DNA of 64,000 nucleotides from JAFAMS01 sp049520515 (GTDB lineage: Bacteria > Vulcanimicrobiota > Vulcanimicrobiia > Vulcanimicrobiales > Vulcanimicrobiaceae), in contig JBEKPS010000007.1 of NCBI GenBank assembly GCA_049520515.1, forward strand, positions 159,266-223,265. Direction: 5' to 3'. Within the stretch, counting starts at the first letter, position 1, and the number at the start of each line of letters is the position of its first letter. Both the position numbers and the translations under genes were made by a program. A model generated the notes under the pieces. The model was not told where the DNA came from, ran no database searches, and saw only the letters and a program-made list of their open reading frames with translations. Positions 8,634-17,502 of this stretch are shown here, one piece after another.

Positions 8634-10346
8634 TTGTTGACCGAGTATCACGTCCCAGCCGGGCCGGTCGAGCCGTTCGTGCGCATCGTCCCGCTGGGTG
8701 GATGCGGCGAGATCGGCCGCAACATGACCGTTATCGAGACGAACGAGGACATGGTTGCCGTCGATTGCGGCTTGATGTTCCCGGACGATGACATGCTCGG
8801 TGTCGATATCGTCATCAACGATTTCACGTACATTCGTGAACGCGCCGACAAGCTGCGCGCGATTCTCGTCACGCACGGACACGAAGATCACATCGGCGGG
8901 ATTCCGTACCTGCTGCGCGAGCTGAATGTTCCGGTGGTCGGTACGTCGCTGACGCTCGCGCTCATTCGCGCGAAGATGCGCGAGCAGACATCGCGCGACC
9001 CAATCTTCATCACGGTCAAGCCGGGCGACCGCGTGAAGTACGGCAGCATCGAAACCCAATTCATTCACACGAACCACTCGGTCTCGGGCGCGTGCGCGCT
9101 TGCGCTGCGCACGCCGGTCGGAACCATCTTTCACACCGGCGATTTTAAATTCGATCAAACGCCGGTCGACGGCGTGCCCGCCGATTTTGGTTCGATGGCG
9201 CGCATCGGTGAAGAAGGCGTGCTGTGCATGCTTTCAGATAGCACCAATGCGGAACGCGCCGGTCACACGCTTTCGGAGCGACTCGTCGGCGAAGCGTTTT
9301 CGAATATCTTCTCACGAGCCGCCGGACGGATTATCGTCGCGTCGTTTGCTTCGAACGTACCACGCATTCAGCAGGTCATCGATCAGACAGAACGCTTCGA
9401 GCGCAAGATCGCCTTTCTCGGACGCTCGCTGGTCAACGTTGTGCACTTTGCAAGCGAGCTGAAGTATCTGCGCATTCCCCCGGGACTGCAGATTCGTGTT
9501 GAAAACATCGACGACTACCCGCGCGAGCAAGTCGTCGTGATGACCACCGGCTCGCAGGGCGAGCCGATGTCGGCGCTCTCGCGTCTCTCGGTGCGCGATC
9601 ATCCGAAGATGCAAATCGTCGCCGGCGATACGATCGTTATCAGCGCGACGCCAATCCCGGGCAACGAGAAAGCGGTCAGCCGCACGATCAACAATCTCTT
9701 TCGTCTGGGCGCGATCGTCTATCACGGCGCCAGCGGTCCCGGCGCAGCTTCGTCGCTTCCCGCGCACGTCTCCGGACACGCATCGCAAGAAGAGCTGCTG
9801 CTGATGCTCAATCTGATCAGGCCCGAGCATTTCATTCCGGTGCACGGAGAGTACCGGATGCTCGTCACGCACGGAAAGCTCGCCGAACGCACCGGAGTCG
9901 AGCACTCCAATATCATGATCTGCGAGAACGGCGACGTTATCCAATTCACGGAAGAAATGTCCGGCAAAGTCGGCAAGACGTACGGTGGGAACGTGTTCGT
10001 TGACGGTTCGGGCGTCGGTGACATCGGTGATGCGGTGCTGCGCGATCGCCGGCACCTCAGCAGCGACGGGATCATGATGGCCGTGGTTACGATCGATGCT
10101 GAGGAAGCACGCGTCATCTCGGGCCCCGATCTCATCACGCGCGGCGTCTTTTACATTCCGGAATCCGACGGCAAAGTGCTCGACGATCTCAAGACGGAGC
10201 TGCGCGCGGTTCTCGATCGTTGCTCGGCGGAAGGCTTGCGCGACGTACACAACGTCAAGGAAACGATTCGCGAAGCCTTGGCAGACGCGATCTATACGCG
10301 TTCGAAACGCCGCCCAATCGTTGTCCCTGTTGTCATGGAAGTATAA
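8634..10346 (+). CDS. rnj: Ribonuclease J
   Basis: 570 residues, the normal length for the family. Metallo-beta-lactamase motifs are present: the central HxHxDH as THGHEDHIGG near residue 80, and a later His in HTGDFKFDQ. The beta-CASP region (NVPRIQQVID; VVVMTTGSQGEPMSALSRL; HVSGHASQEE) and the C-terminal RNase J domain follow. It is a 5'-3' exo- and endoribonuclease for mRNA turnover and rRNA maturation. Start is TTG at 8634 or the adjacent TTG at 8637; AAGGGGG lies immediately upstream and favours 8637 by spacing. RNase J argues against a classical RNase E-only degradation system. Confidence 0.95.
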   Translation: MLTEYHVPAGPVEPFVRIVPLGGCGEIGRNMTVIETNEDMVAVDCGLMFPDDDMLGVDIVINDFTYIRERADKLRAILVTHGHEDHIGGIPYLLRELNVPVVGTSLTLALIRAKMREQTSRDPIFITVKPGDRVKYGSIETQFIHTNHSVSGACALALRTPVGTIFHTGDFKFDQTPVDGVPADFGSMARIGEEGVLCMLSDSTNAERAGHTLSERLVGEAFSNIFSRAAGRIIVASFASNVPRIQQVIDQTERFERKIAFLGRSLVNVVHFASELKYLRIPPGLQIRVENIDDYPREQVVVMTTGSQGEPMSALSRLSVRDHPKMQIVAGDTIVISATPIPGNEKAVSRTINNLFRLGAIVYHGASGPGAASSLPAHVSGHASQEELLLMLNLIRPEHFIPVHGEYRMLVTHGKLAERTGVEHSNIMICENGDVIQFTEEMSGKVGKTYGGNVFVDGSGVGDIGDAVLRDRRHLSSDGIMMAVVTIDAEEARVISGPDLITRGVFYIPESDGKVLDDLKTELRAVLDRCSAEGLRDVHNVKETIREALADAIYTRSKRRPIVVPVVMEV

Positions 10347-10380
10347 TCTCGCCTTGAGCCTCGCGGCGGCGGAGCCGCTG

Positions 10381-11226
10381 ATGCAAACGCGCAGTTACGG
10401 CGTCGACGTCTGGAATCGTCTTCGGCGCACGCCGGGAGCGATTGCGGGCTTAGTCATCGTCGTTGCGTTGATCTTCGTCGCGATCTTTGCGCCGCTGATC
10501 GCGCACTACGATCCGCTCGCGCAGAACATCGCGGCCGGAGCGCAAGCGCCGAGCTTCGCGCACCCGCTGGGAACCGACAAGCTCGGTCGCGACATGCTCG
10601 CCCGCATTTTGTTCGGCGCGCGCATCTCGATTCGGATCGGATTCGTGGCGGTCGGACTCGCGATCAGCGTCGGCACGGTGATCGGGCTCATCGCAGGTTA
10701 CTTCGGAGGACGCATCGAGGCGATCTTGATGGGCGCGATGGATGTGATGCTCGCATTTCCGTCGATCATTCTCGCGATTGCGATCGCAACGATCTTAGGT
10801 CCGAGCATCAACAACCTGATGATCGCGGTCGGCATCGTGTACATCCCGCAATACGCGCGGCTGTGCCGCTCGGCCGTCCTTGCCGTCAAAGAGACGGAAT
10901 ATATTGAAGCGGCGCGCGCACTCGGCGCGCTCGTGCCGCGCATTTTGATCCGGCACGTCTTGCCGAACATTCTGGCCCCGCTGCTCGTGCAAGCGACGCT
11001 TGGGGTTGCGACCGCAGAGCTGGAAGCAGCGGGGCTCTCGTATCTTGGCCTCGGCGCGCGTCCGCCCACGCCCGAGTGGGGCGCGATGCTGAACGATGCG
11101 CGCGATTATTGGCTCTCGGCCCCGTGGGCGTTGATCTTCCCCGGAGCCTCGATCACGCTCGTCGTCCTCGGATTCAACCTGCTCGGTGACGGGTTACGCG
11201 ACGCTCTCGACGTGCGGCTGCGCTAG
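10381..11226 (+). CDS. DppC/OppC-type ABC transporter permease
   Basis: 281 residues from the ATG at 10381 (GGAG 7 bases upstream). The N-terminus has the OppC leader (WNRLRRTPGAIAGLVIV), then HPLGTDKLGRDMLARILFG, a hallmark of DppC-type permeases, six membrane segments and the EAA loop (EAARALGALVPRILIRHVLPN). It imports peptides or related solutes with a DppB partner, two ATPases and a binding protein. None of these is adjacent; the only binding protein of the right family in the window is at 54201-55829. It starts 34 bases after rnj, and its 3' end overlaps the convergent SDR gene by 33 bases. Confidence 0.9.
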   Translation: MQTRSYGVDVWNRLRRTPGAIAGLVIVVALIFVAIFAPLIAHYDPLAQNIAAGAQAPSFAHPLGTDKLGRDMLARILFGARISIRIGFVAVGLAISVGTVIGLIAGYFGGRIEAILMGAMDVMLAFPSIILAIAIATILGPSINNLMIAVGIVYIPQYARLCRSAVLAVKETEYIEAARALGALVPRILIRHVLPNILAPLLVQATLGVATAELEAAGLSYLGLGARPPTPEWGAMLNDARDYWLSAPWALIFPGASITLVVLGFNLLGDGLRDALDVRLR

Positions 11227-12063
11227 CGCTTGCAAATTGAATCCTTGAATGATGTCGTCCTGAACGCGTTCCGAATGCTCGTTCAGCGACGCGACGGATT
11301 CTTCGTCCGGAACGAGCGTACGCAACGGGCGCGCTCCCGCCGGCGTCTCTGCCAGCTTGAAAATCGCTTCGGCGACTTCACGTGAATCGCGGCTCGCCGC
11401 CGATTCTTGCAATCCGCTGAAGATATTGCCGGCTAGCGGTAAGATCGCGGCATAGCCGGCCAGACGCGCTTCGTCGTCGGGACCGGTGCGCGAGTTCGAG
11501 ATGTTCGTGCCGAACGCGCCGGGCTCGACAATCGCCACATCGATACCAAACGGCCGCAACTCGTATGATGCTGTCTCCGCGAGAGCTTCGATCGCCCACT
11601 TCGAGGCAGCATAGACTCCACCAAATGGGAAGACAAATCGTCCCGTGACGGACGAAACGTAAACGATCAATCCCTTGCGGCGCTCGCGCATGCTCGGCAA
11701 AAAGGCGCGGTTCACGCGCAGCGGCGCGAAGACGTTGATATCGAACTGCTCGCGCGCTGTTTCCGGCGTGAAGGCTTCGAGCACGCCGAAGAATGCGGCG
11801 CCGGCGTTGTTCACAAGCACGTCGACTGGGCCGGCGCTGAGAATTTCTGCGGCCGCGCGGTCGACGGAAGCTTGATCCGTTACCTCAAGCTCGACGACGG
11901 TGATGCCGCGCGTTTGCAGCTCCTGTGCGGCTTGCGCGTGACGTCCTTTTGAATCGCGGATTGTTGCGAAGACGCGCCAGCCGGCGTCGGCAAAACGGTT
12001 GGCGGTGTCGCGGCCGAAGCCGGAGCTGGCTCCGGTGACGACGACGCTCTGTTGCTTAGACAT
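11194..12063 (-). CDS. SDR-family oxidoreductase
   Basis: 289 residues. Classical short-chain dehydrogenase: the NAD(P) motif TGASSGFG at residues 11-18, NNAG near 88, catalytic Ser in VSSVTG and Tyr/Lys in YAASK. The extended tail resembles the acylglycerone/retinol-dehydrogenase-like group. It is divergent from an HxlR regulator with 89 bases between them, the usual arrangement for a regulator controlling a neighbouring oxidoreductase. GGAG lies 4 bases before the ATG. Substrate unknown. Confidence 0.9.
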   Translation of the reverse strand: MSKQQSVVVTGASSGFGRDTANRFADAGWRVFATIRDSKGRHAQAAQELQTRGITVVELEVTDQASVDRAAAEILSAGPVDVLVNNAGAAFFGVLEAFTPETAREQFDINVFAPLRVNRAFLPSMRERRKGLIVYVSSVTGRFVFPFGGVYAASKWAIEALAETASYELRPFGIDVAIVEPGAFGTNISNSRTGPDDEARLAGYAAILPLAGNIFSGLQESAASRDSREVAEAIFKLAETPAGARPLRTLVPDEESVASLNEHSERVQDDIIQGFNLQALAQPHVESVA

Positions 12064-12152
12064 GATGCTCCTGGGCCAAAGCCCTGAAATGAAGGTAAGC
12101 GGATTGTAGGAGCTTAACTAACTAAAGGGAAGTACTTACTAAAAGGTTAGCT
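12064..12152. promoter_or_regulatory. Divergent promoter/operator region, SDR and HxlR genes
   Basis: AT-rich against its surroundings. TACAAT on the minus strand (12103-12108) is a good -10 for the SDR gene. Near the HxlR side, ACTAAAGGG (from 12121) and ACTAAAAGG (from 12138) form a direct repeat, and the segment starts AGCTTAACT and ends AGGTTAGCT, a partial dyad. The repeats cover the region where an autoregulating HxlR dimer would be expected to bind. The assignment is positional. Confidence 0.45.
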
Positions 12153-12542
12153 ATGGCCAAAGCTCATGCGCCGATGGTCGGGGACTGCTTCAAGGCCGCC
12201 TGTCCGGCACGCGAAATCGTCACCCACGTAAGCAGCCGCTGGGGCGGGCTCATTCTCGCTGCGCTGCTCGAGCGCGATTTGCGTTACTCTGAGATTCGCG
12301 CGCGCATCGACGGCATTTCCGAAAAAATGCTTGCGCAAATGCTTGACGTGCTTGAACGCGACGGATTGATTTCACGAACGAGCCGGCCCGTTGTCCCGCC
12401 GCACGTCGAGTACGCGCTCACCGCAAGCGGACGGGACTTGGCGCAACGCTTCATGGACTTGTTCCGCTGGATCGGTGCCAACGTCGACACGTTCGTTACG
12501 GCGCAGAAAGCTTTCGACGCACGCGGCAAGGCGCAGCCGTAG
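12153..12542 (+). CDS. HxlR-family transcriptional regulator
   Basis: 129 residues of winged helix-turn-helix: CPAREIVTHVSSRWGGLIL is the HxlR entry helix with the family Cys, LRYSEIRARIDGISEKMLAQ the recognition unit, and PPHVEYALTASG the wing. Family members often sense oxidants or aldehydes through N-terminal cysteines; this one has C11 and C16 at the usual places. Its divergent SDR neighbour is the likely target. Confidence 0.92.
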   Translation: MAKAHAPMVGDCFKAACPAREIVTHVSSRWGGLILAALLERDLRYSEIRARIDGISEKMLAQMLDVLERDGLISRTSRPVVPPHVEYALTASGRDLAQRFMDLFRWIGANVDTFVTAQKAFDARGKAQP

Positions 12543-12575
12543 GGGGCCCGTCCTCCCCGCCGAACTGAGGTAGCA

Positions 12576-14918
12576 ATGTCGTCTCGCGTTCGCCGGAAAC
12601 CGGCGACAAAGACGCGGCTCCGCTTCAAAGGCGAGCTTGTCGGAATCGCAGCCCTTGGGCTCGCGGTCTTTTTCGGGATCGCGCTGGTATTGCCGTCAGC
12701 TCGCGCGGGCTTCGTCGGTTCGCTCACCGCATGGTCGTTGCACGCGCTCTTTGGAGCAGCTGCAATGTACTTGCCGGTGCTCATCGCGTTGATCGGCGCA
12801 ATCGTTTTTCTCGAGATCAACGTGCCGCAAATGATCGCCGTGCTCGGCGGTGCGGCACTCGGCTATTTCCTGATCGTGTGCGCCGTGTACGGTCCGATGG
12901 GTGGTCTCGTCGGTTCGCACTTGTGGGAGGTACTGCGCTGGTTATTCGGTGTAGCTGGTGCGACGATCGTCATCATTCTCTCGGCGCTTGCGCTCACGGT
13001 GTGGGTGACAAATGTTTCGCTCAAGCGCACGATCGGATGGGCGATCAAACACATCACCGCATTCGTTCGGATGTTGCGCACGCGCGCGCCCGCCGGCAGC
13101 GATGAGAAACCGCAGCTGCCCGCAGTTCAAGCGCCGAGGACGCTGCGCGAGGCCTTCAATTTGCCTGAAGTCGAGCACACGGACGAGCCTGTGCCCGCGC
13201 CGATCGTTCCCGTTCCATCCTACACGATCGTCGATACGATCGTGCCACCGCCGACACCGACGAACATCGAGCCGAAAGTTTTGCACGATTCGGGCGAGCC
13301 CGAAGCGATGGAAGACGAGGATGAGGATGAGGACGACGACGAGGACCTCGAGGATGACGAAGAGCTCGAAGACGACGATGAAGAGGAAGACGAAGACGAC
13401 GATGAGGTCGAGGATGCTGCTCCGCCCGCAGTAAGCGGTGAGTACCAGCCGGCGCCGATCGCCGTCGTCGCTTCGGCCGATTACCGCTTGCCGGATCTGG
13501 GGATGTTCGATCCGCCGCAAGTGCAAAAAAACGATGACGCGAGCCGCGCCGTCCTGCTCGAAGATACGCTCTCGAGTTTCGGCGTGGGTGGAAAGGTCGT
13601 CCACATCGAGCGCGGCCCTGCGATTACGCGCTACGAGCTCAAGCCGGAGCGCGGCGTCAAGATCGCCCGCATCTCGTCGCTCGCCGACGACATTGCGCTG
13701 GCGCTCGCGGCGACGTCGATTCGTATCGAGGCACCAATACCCGGCAAATCTGCAGTCGGCATTGAGGTGCCTAACTCGATCGTCTCGGTCGTCGCGATTC
13801 GCGAAATTCTCGAAGCCCTTCCGAATCGGGGCACGATTCCGCCGCTGCCGATGGCGCTGGGAAAAGACATTACCGGCCGGCCCGTCATCGGCGACCTCGG
13901 CAAGATGCCGCATTTGCTCGTGGCCGGCGCGACCGGTTCCGGCAAGAGCGTCTGTCTCAACACAATCATCGCGTCGTTGCTGGTCTCGGCAACGCCCAAA
14001 CAAGTGCAGCTCTTGATGATCGACCCGAAGCGCGTCGAACTGATCGTGTATAACGGCATTCCGCATTTGGTGACCGACGTTGTGACCGATCCGCGCATGG
14101 CAGCCGGCGCGCTCTTCGACATGACGAAGAAGATGGACGAGCGCTACGAACGTTTCGCACGCGCCGGCGTTCGCAAGATCGAAGAGTACAACGCGAAATT
14201 TCCGGATGAGCCGCTGCCGCACGTCGTGATCGTCATCGACGAGCTCGCCGATTTGATGCTGATCGCGCCGGCCAAAGTCGAGACGACGATCTGCCGGCTC
14301 GCGCAGCTGGCGCGTGCAACCGGAATCCATTTGGTCGTCGCGACGCAGCGTCCGTCGGTTGACGTCATCACCGGGATCATCAAAGCCAACATTCCTTCGC
14401 GCATCTCCTTCGCCGTCTCATCGCAAATCGACTCACGCACGATCCTCGATATGCCCGGCGCGGAACGACTGCTCGGGCGTGGTGACATGCTGTATCTGCC
14501 GATTGACGCGCCCAAACCGGTACGGGTGCAAGGCGCGTTCGTGACGATGGGTGAGATCAACCGGCTCGTGGCGCATTGGGCCGCGCAAGCTAATCCCGAA
14601 AATCGCGTCGATCTGGAGATCGTGCCGATCGCAGACGACGAAGAAAAGCGCAACGTCGATCCGCTGGCTTACGAAGCCGCGAAATTCATCATCGAAACGA
14701 GTTTCGCATCGACCGCGCAATTGCAAACGCGCTTCTCGATCGGACATCCGCGCGCCGTGCGCATCATGAAGCAGCTCGAAGATTTCAAGGTCGTCGGACC
14801 GCACGAAGGGACGAAGCCTCGGCGTATTCTGCTCGGCGTCGCAGAGCTCGAGACGATCGCGCCACGGCTCGGCAAAGACGATAGCAGCCAAGGCAACCTC
14901 TTCGCGCAAGGCGCGTAG
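12576..14918 (+). CDS. ftsK: DNA translocase FtsK/SpoIIIE
   Basis: 780 residues. Four or five N-terminal membrane segments (about 20-155) anchor it at the septum. A linker of some 250 residues includes an extremely acidic stretch (about 245-285, almost only D and E). The motor has Walker A GATGSGKS near residue 451 and Walker B in VIVIDELADLM, with TQRPSVDVITG. The C-terminal gamma winged helix (about 690-760) reads KOPS-like sites. It pumps chromosomal DNA through the closing septum. GAGG precedes the ATG. The PAP2 frame overlaps its 3' end. Confidence 0.96.
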   Translation: MSSRVRRKPATKTRLRFKGELVGIAALGLAVFFGIALVLPSARAGFVGSLTAWSLHALFGAAAMYLPVLIALIGAIVFLEINVPQMIAVLGGAALGYFLIVCAVYGPMGGLVGSHLWEVLRWLFGVAGATIVIILSALALTVWVTNVSLKRTIGWAIKHITAFVRMLRTRAPAGSDEKPQLPAVQAPRTLREAFNLPEVEHTDEPVPAPIVPVPSYTIVDTIVPPPTPTNIEPKVLHDSGEPEAMEDEDEDEDDDEDLEDDEELEDDDEEEDEDDDEVEDAAPPAVSGEYQPAPIAVVASADYRLPDLGMFDPPQVQKNDDASRAVLLEDTLSSFGVGGKVVHIERGPAITRYELKPERGVKIARISSLADDIALALAATSIRIEAPIPGKSAVGIEVPNSIVSVVAIREILEALPNRGTIPPLPMALGKDITGRPVIGDLGKMPHLLVAGATGSGKSVCLNTIIASLLVSATPKQVQLLMIDPKRVELIVYNGIPHLVTDVVTDPRMAAGALFDMTKKMDERYERFARAGVRKIEEYNAKFPDEPLPHVVIVIDELADLMLIAPAKVETTICRLAQLARATGIHLVVATQRPSVDVITGIIKANIPSRISFAVSSQIDSRTILDMPGAERLLGRGDMLYLPIDAPKPVRVQGAFVTMGEINRLVAHWAAQANPENRVDLEIVPIADDEEKRNVDPLAYEAAKFIIETSFASTAQLQTRFSIGHPRAVRIMKQLEDFKVVGPHEGTKPRRILLGVAELETIAPRLGKDDSSQGNLFAQGA

Positions 14919-15090
14919 TCCTCGACTAGCGGCAATCGCCGCGATCGCGCTCGCCCTCTATGTCGCGCTCGGCGCCGCTGTCGCGCGGCGTCCACCCGGC
15001 GCGTTCGATCTCGCAGGACAAGCCCTGCTCGGACATGGTTTAGGGCTCGCGTATGTCGCCTATCGCGGCGGTCTCTTTCAAACGTATGCA

Positions 15091-15531
15091 GTGCTGTGCG
15101 TGGTCACGATCGTCGCAGCGATATTCTTGCCGCGCTGGCGAGGGCGCGTAGCATTCGCGATTGGTGCGTTGCTGCTGACGTGGATCATCAGCGACCGCTT
15201 CAAGGAGCTCTTCGATCGCCCGCGGCCGGACCATTGGCTGCTCGTGCACGAGAGCTCAGCGTCGTATTCGAGCGGGCATTCTGCGCTTGGCCTGGCGTTC
15301 TACGGTTTGTGGGCGCTGATGATCTGGATATCCGACCTGCCGCTCGCCGCACGCATCGCGGTCAGCGGCGTGCTTTTTGCGTGGTCGGTCGTGATCGATT
15401 GGTCGCGCCTGGCCATGGGCGCGCACTATCCGACCGACATCATCGGCGGTTGGCTCCTCGCGATTGCCGTCGTCGCCGCCTTGCGTGCTGCGACCCTAGT
15501 CGTGGAGGCAAAGGAACGACACTTAGAATAG
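15091..15531 (+). CDS. PAP2-superfamily membrane phosphatase (true start upstream)
   Basis: The frame shows the complete PAP2 signature: K-x6-RP as KELFDRPRP, SSGH as SYSSGHS, and SR-x5-H-x3-D as SRLAMGAHYPTD, among several membrane segments. Members dephosphorylate lipids such as undecaprenyl pyrophosphate or phosphatidate. GTG at 15091 is the first ordinary start, but the same frame is open and protein-like further back (from about 14905, hydrophobic LAAIAAIALALYVALGAAVA), which supplies the expected first membrane helix. No ATG, GTG or TTG exists there, so the real start is probably a rare codon overlapping the end of ftsK. Its stop overlaps a possible GTG for mqnE. Confidence 0.8.
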   Translation: MLCVVTIVAAIFLPRWRGRVAFAIGALLLTWIISDRFKELFDRPRPDHWLLVHESSASYSSGHSALGLAFYGLWALMIWISDLPLAARIAVSGVLFAWSVVIDWSRLAMGAHYPTDIIGGWLLAIAVVAALRAATLVVEAKERHLE

Positions 15532-15545
15532 TGTCGGAATCGAAG

Positions 15546-16673
15546 ATGGCAACGGCGATTTTGGATCCGGCGCTCAAGCCGATCGAGCACAAGCTCGACG
15601 AGGGCATCCCTCTCTCCCTCGATGACGGGATGACGCTCTGGCGCACGAGCGATTTGCATACACTCGGTCGCTTGGCGAAGACGCAAAAAGAGCGCAAGAG
15701 CGGGAAGAACGTTTACTACGTTCTGAACCGCTATATCAACTCGACGAACGTGTGCTACGCAGCGTGCAAGTTCTGTTCGTTTGCGCGCGGTGAAAAAGAA
15801 GAGGGCGCCGTCCGCATGTCGGCCGACCAAGTCTTCGATAAGGTTTTCGAGACCGGCGCGAACTTCAATCAAATTCACATCGTCGGCGGTCACGATCCGC
15901 GCCAGCTGTCGCTGGACTACTGGCTGCCGCTGATGCGGCGGATGCGCGAGCGTGCTCCGCACGTACAGCTTTCGCTCTTCACCGCGGCCGAGATCGATTA
16001 TCTCTCGCGGCGTCATCGCCTCAGCCATCACGACACGCTTGTGAAACTGCGCGAAGCCGGCCTCGACAATATCAATGGCGGCGGCGCCGAAATCTTCAGC
16101 AAACGCTTCCGCGACCTCGTCTGCGCAAACAAAGTGACGACCGATGATTGGCTGAAGGTTCACGAGGAAGCGCATCGCGTCGGTATCGCATCGAACGCGA
16201 CGATGTTGTACGGCACGATCGAGACCCTCGAAGAACGCCTCGAGCATCTAATTCTGCTGCGTGAGTCGCAAACGCGCTCACCGGGATACAACGCGTTCAT
16301 CCCGCTCGCATTTCATCCGGACGGCAACGAGCTCTCGGACTGCGGCTGGACGAGCGGGCTCGACGACATTCGGATGTTCGCCGTCGCACGTCTAATGCTG
16401 CACAACTTCGATCACATCAAGGCCTACTGGATGATTCAAGGCCTTCAGGTTTGCCAGGTCGCGCTGAACTTCGGCGCCGACGACATGGACGGAACCCACG
16501 GCTCAACGGATGAGGAGCGCATCTATCACAGCGCCGGAACACGTTCGGGGCAGTACGTCGACGATCGTGAATTCCGCCGCTTGATCGAAGAAGCCGGCTA
16601 CGTGCCGGTCCGGAGAAACTCGACGTACGAGACGTTCCCGTACGATTGGACTCCGGAGCTCGCAATTGCCTGA
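15546..16673 (+). CDS. mqnE: Aminofutalosine synthase MqnE
   Basis: 375 residues from ATG 15546 (GGAA 6 bases upstream; GTG 15531 is an alternative). A radical SAM enzyme with the cluster motif CYAACKFC near residue 71, then GGHDPRQLSLDYW and the C-terminal segment NFGADDMDGTHGST typical of MqnE. It joins 3-[(1-carboxyvinyl)oxy]benzoate to SAM-derived adenosine to make aminofutalosine, the second step of the futalosine menaquinone pathway. First of mqnE-mqnA-mqnC. The open frame upstream to 15096 is antisense-like PAP2 shadow and is rejected. Confidence 0.95.
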   Translation: MATAILDPALKPIEHKLDEGIPLSLDDGMTLWRTSDLHTLGRLAKTQKERKSGKNVYYVLNRYINSTNVCYAACKFCSFARGEKEEGAVRMSADQVFDKVFETGANFNQIHIVGGHDPRQLSLDYWLPLMRRMRERAPHVQLSLFTAAEIDYLSRRHRLSHHDTLVKLREAGLDNINGGGAEIFSKRFRDLVCANKVTTDDWLKVHEEAHRVGIASNATMLYGTIETLEERLEHLILLRESQTRSPGYNAFIPLAFHPDGNELSDCGWTSGLDDIRMFAVARLMLHNFDHIKAYWMIQGLQVCQVALNFGADDMDGTHGSTDEERIYHSAGTRSGQYVDDREFRRLIEEAGYVPVRRNSTYETFPYDWTPELAIA

Positions 16674-17502
16674 AGAGATCCGCTGTGGGCGGATTGAGTA
16701 CCTCAACGATCTTCCGCTCTACCTCGCATTTGATGAAGGGGCGCTCGGCTTTCCGGGCGAGCTGATCAGCGGCGTTCCATCGCGCTTGAATGCCGAGACG
16801 ATTCGCGGGAAGCTCGACATGGGTCCGATCAGCGCCGCGCACTTTGCGCGGCACGCGGACGAGCTGACGCTCATCGACGGCCTCTGCATCGGCGCGCGCG
16901 ACTATGCATGGTCGGTGTTGCTGATCTCGGAGCAGCCCCCACATCTCTTGGACGGCGGGGAAATTGCGGTGACGCGGGAGTCTGCGAGCGGGCGCGCATT
17001 GCTGCAGATTTTGCTCGAGCGGCGCTATGGCGTGCGCGCCGCCTTCGTCTCGACGGAAGATCCGATCTACGCGGCACAAATGCACCAACCGGCGCTCCTG
17101 ATCGGCGACAAGGCACTCGATGCACGCGACCGCTTCGATCCTTCCATCGTGTACGATCTCTCGCATCTGTGGCACGAGTGGACCGAGGCCGACATGGTCT
17201 TTGCCGTTTGGGTCGTGCGCAATGACGTCTTCAAACGCTCGCCCAAGGCCGTCGATGCGGCGATCGAAGCGCTTGCCGCCGCCCAAGCCTGGGGTGAGCG
17301 GAACATGCCGCGCGTCGTCGCGCGCGCCCAGGAGCGCAGGCCGCGGACGCTCGAGTTCTACGAGCAGTATTACTCGGTGCTGAACTTCAAGTTCGACCTC
17401 TCTGCCCGTAGTGGACTGGCGCGGTTCATTGCCGAGCTCGACGCCGTAGGACTCATGCCCGGTGTCTTCCGAAATTCCGAGATCACCCGTGTCGCTTCAT
17501 AA
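16666..17502 (+). CDS. mqnA: Chorismate dehydratase MqnA
   Basis: 278 residues. It starts at TTG 16666, overlapping mqnE by 8 bases, with GGAG upstream. The opening RIEYLNDLPLYLAFDEG matches the MqnA pattern (xxYLNxxPL), and SGVPSRLNAETIRGKLDMGPISA contains the conserved substrate loop. The fold is a periplasmic-binding-protein-like cytosolic enzyme. It dehydrates chorismate to 3-[(1-carboxyvinyl)oxy]benzoate, the entry step of the futalosine route. MqnD shares the fold, but the position between mqnE and mqnC and the N-terminal motif favour MqnA. Confidence 0.88.
   Translation: MPEEIRCGRIEYLNDLPLYLAFDEGALGFPGELISGVPSRLNAETIRGKLDMGPISAAHFARHADELTLIDGLCIGARDYAWSVLLISEQPPHLLDGGEIAVTRESASGRALLQILLERRYGVRAAFVSTEDPIYAAQMHQPALLIGDKALDARDRFDPSIVYDLSHLWHEWTEADMVFAVWVVRNDVFKRSPKAVDAAIEALAAAQAWGERNMPRVVARAQERRPRTLEFYEQYYSVLNFKFDLSARSGLARFIAELDAVGLMPGVFRNSEITRVAS

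Noticed and set aside
9312..10250. 312-residue open frame antisense to RNase J
   Set aside because: Same codon-bias shadow; no motif.
12942..14330. 462-residue open frame antisense to ftsK
   Set aside because: Low-complexity product (His, Arg, Asp runs), opposite a certain gene.
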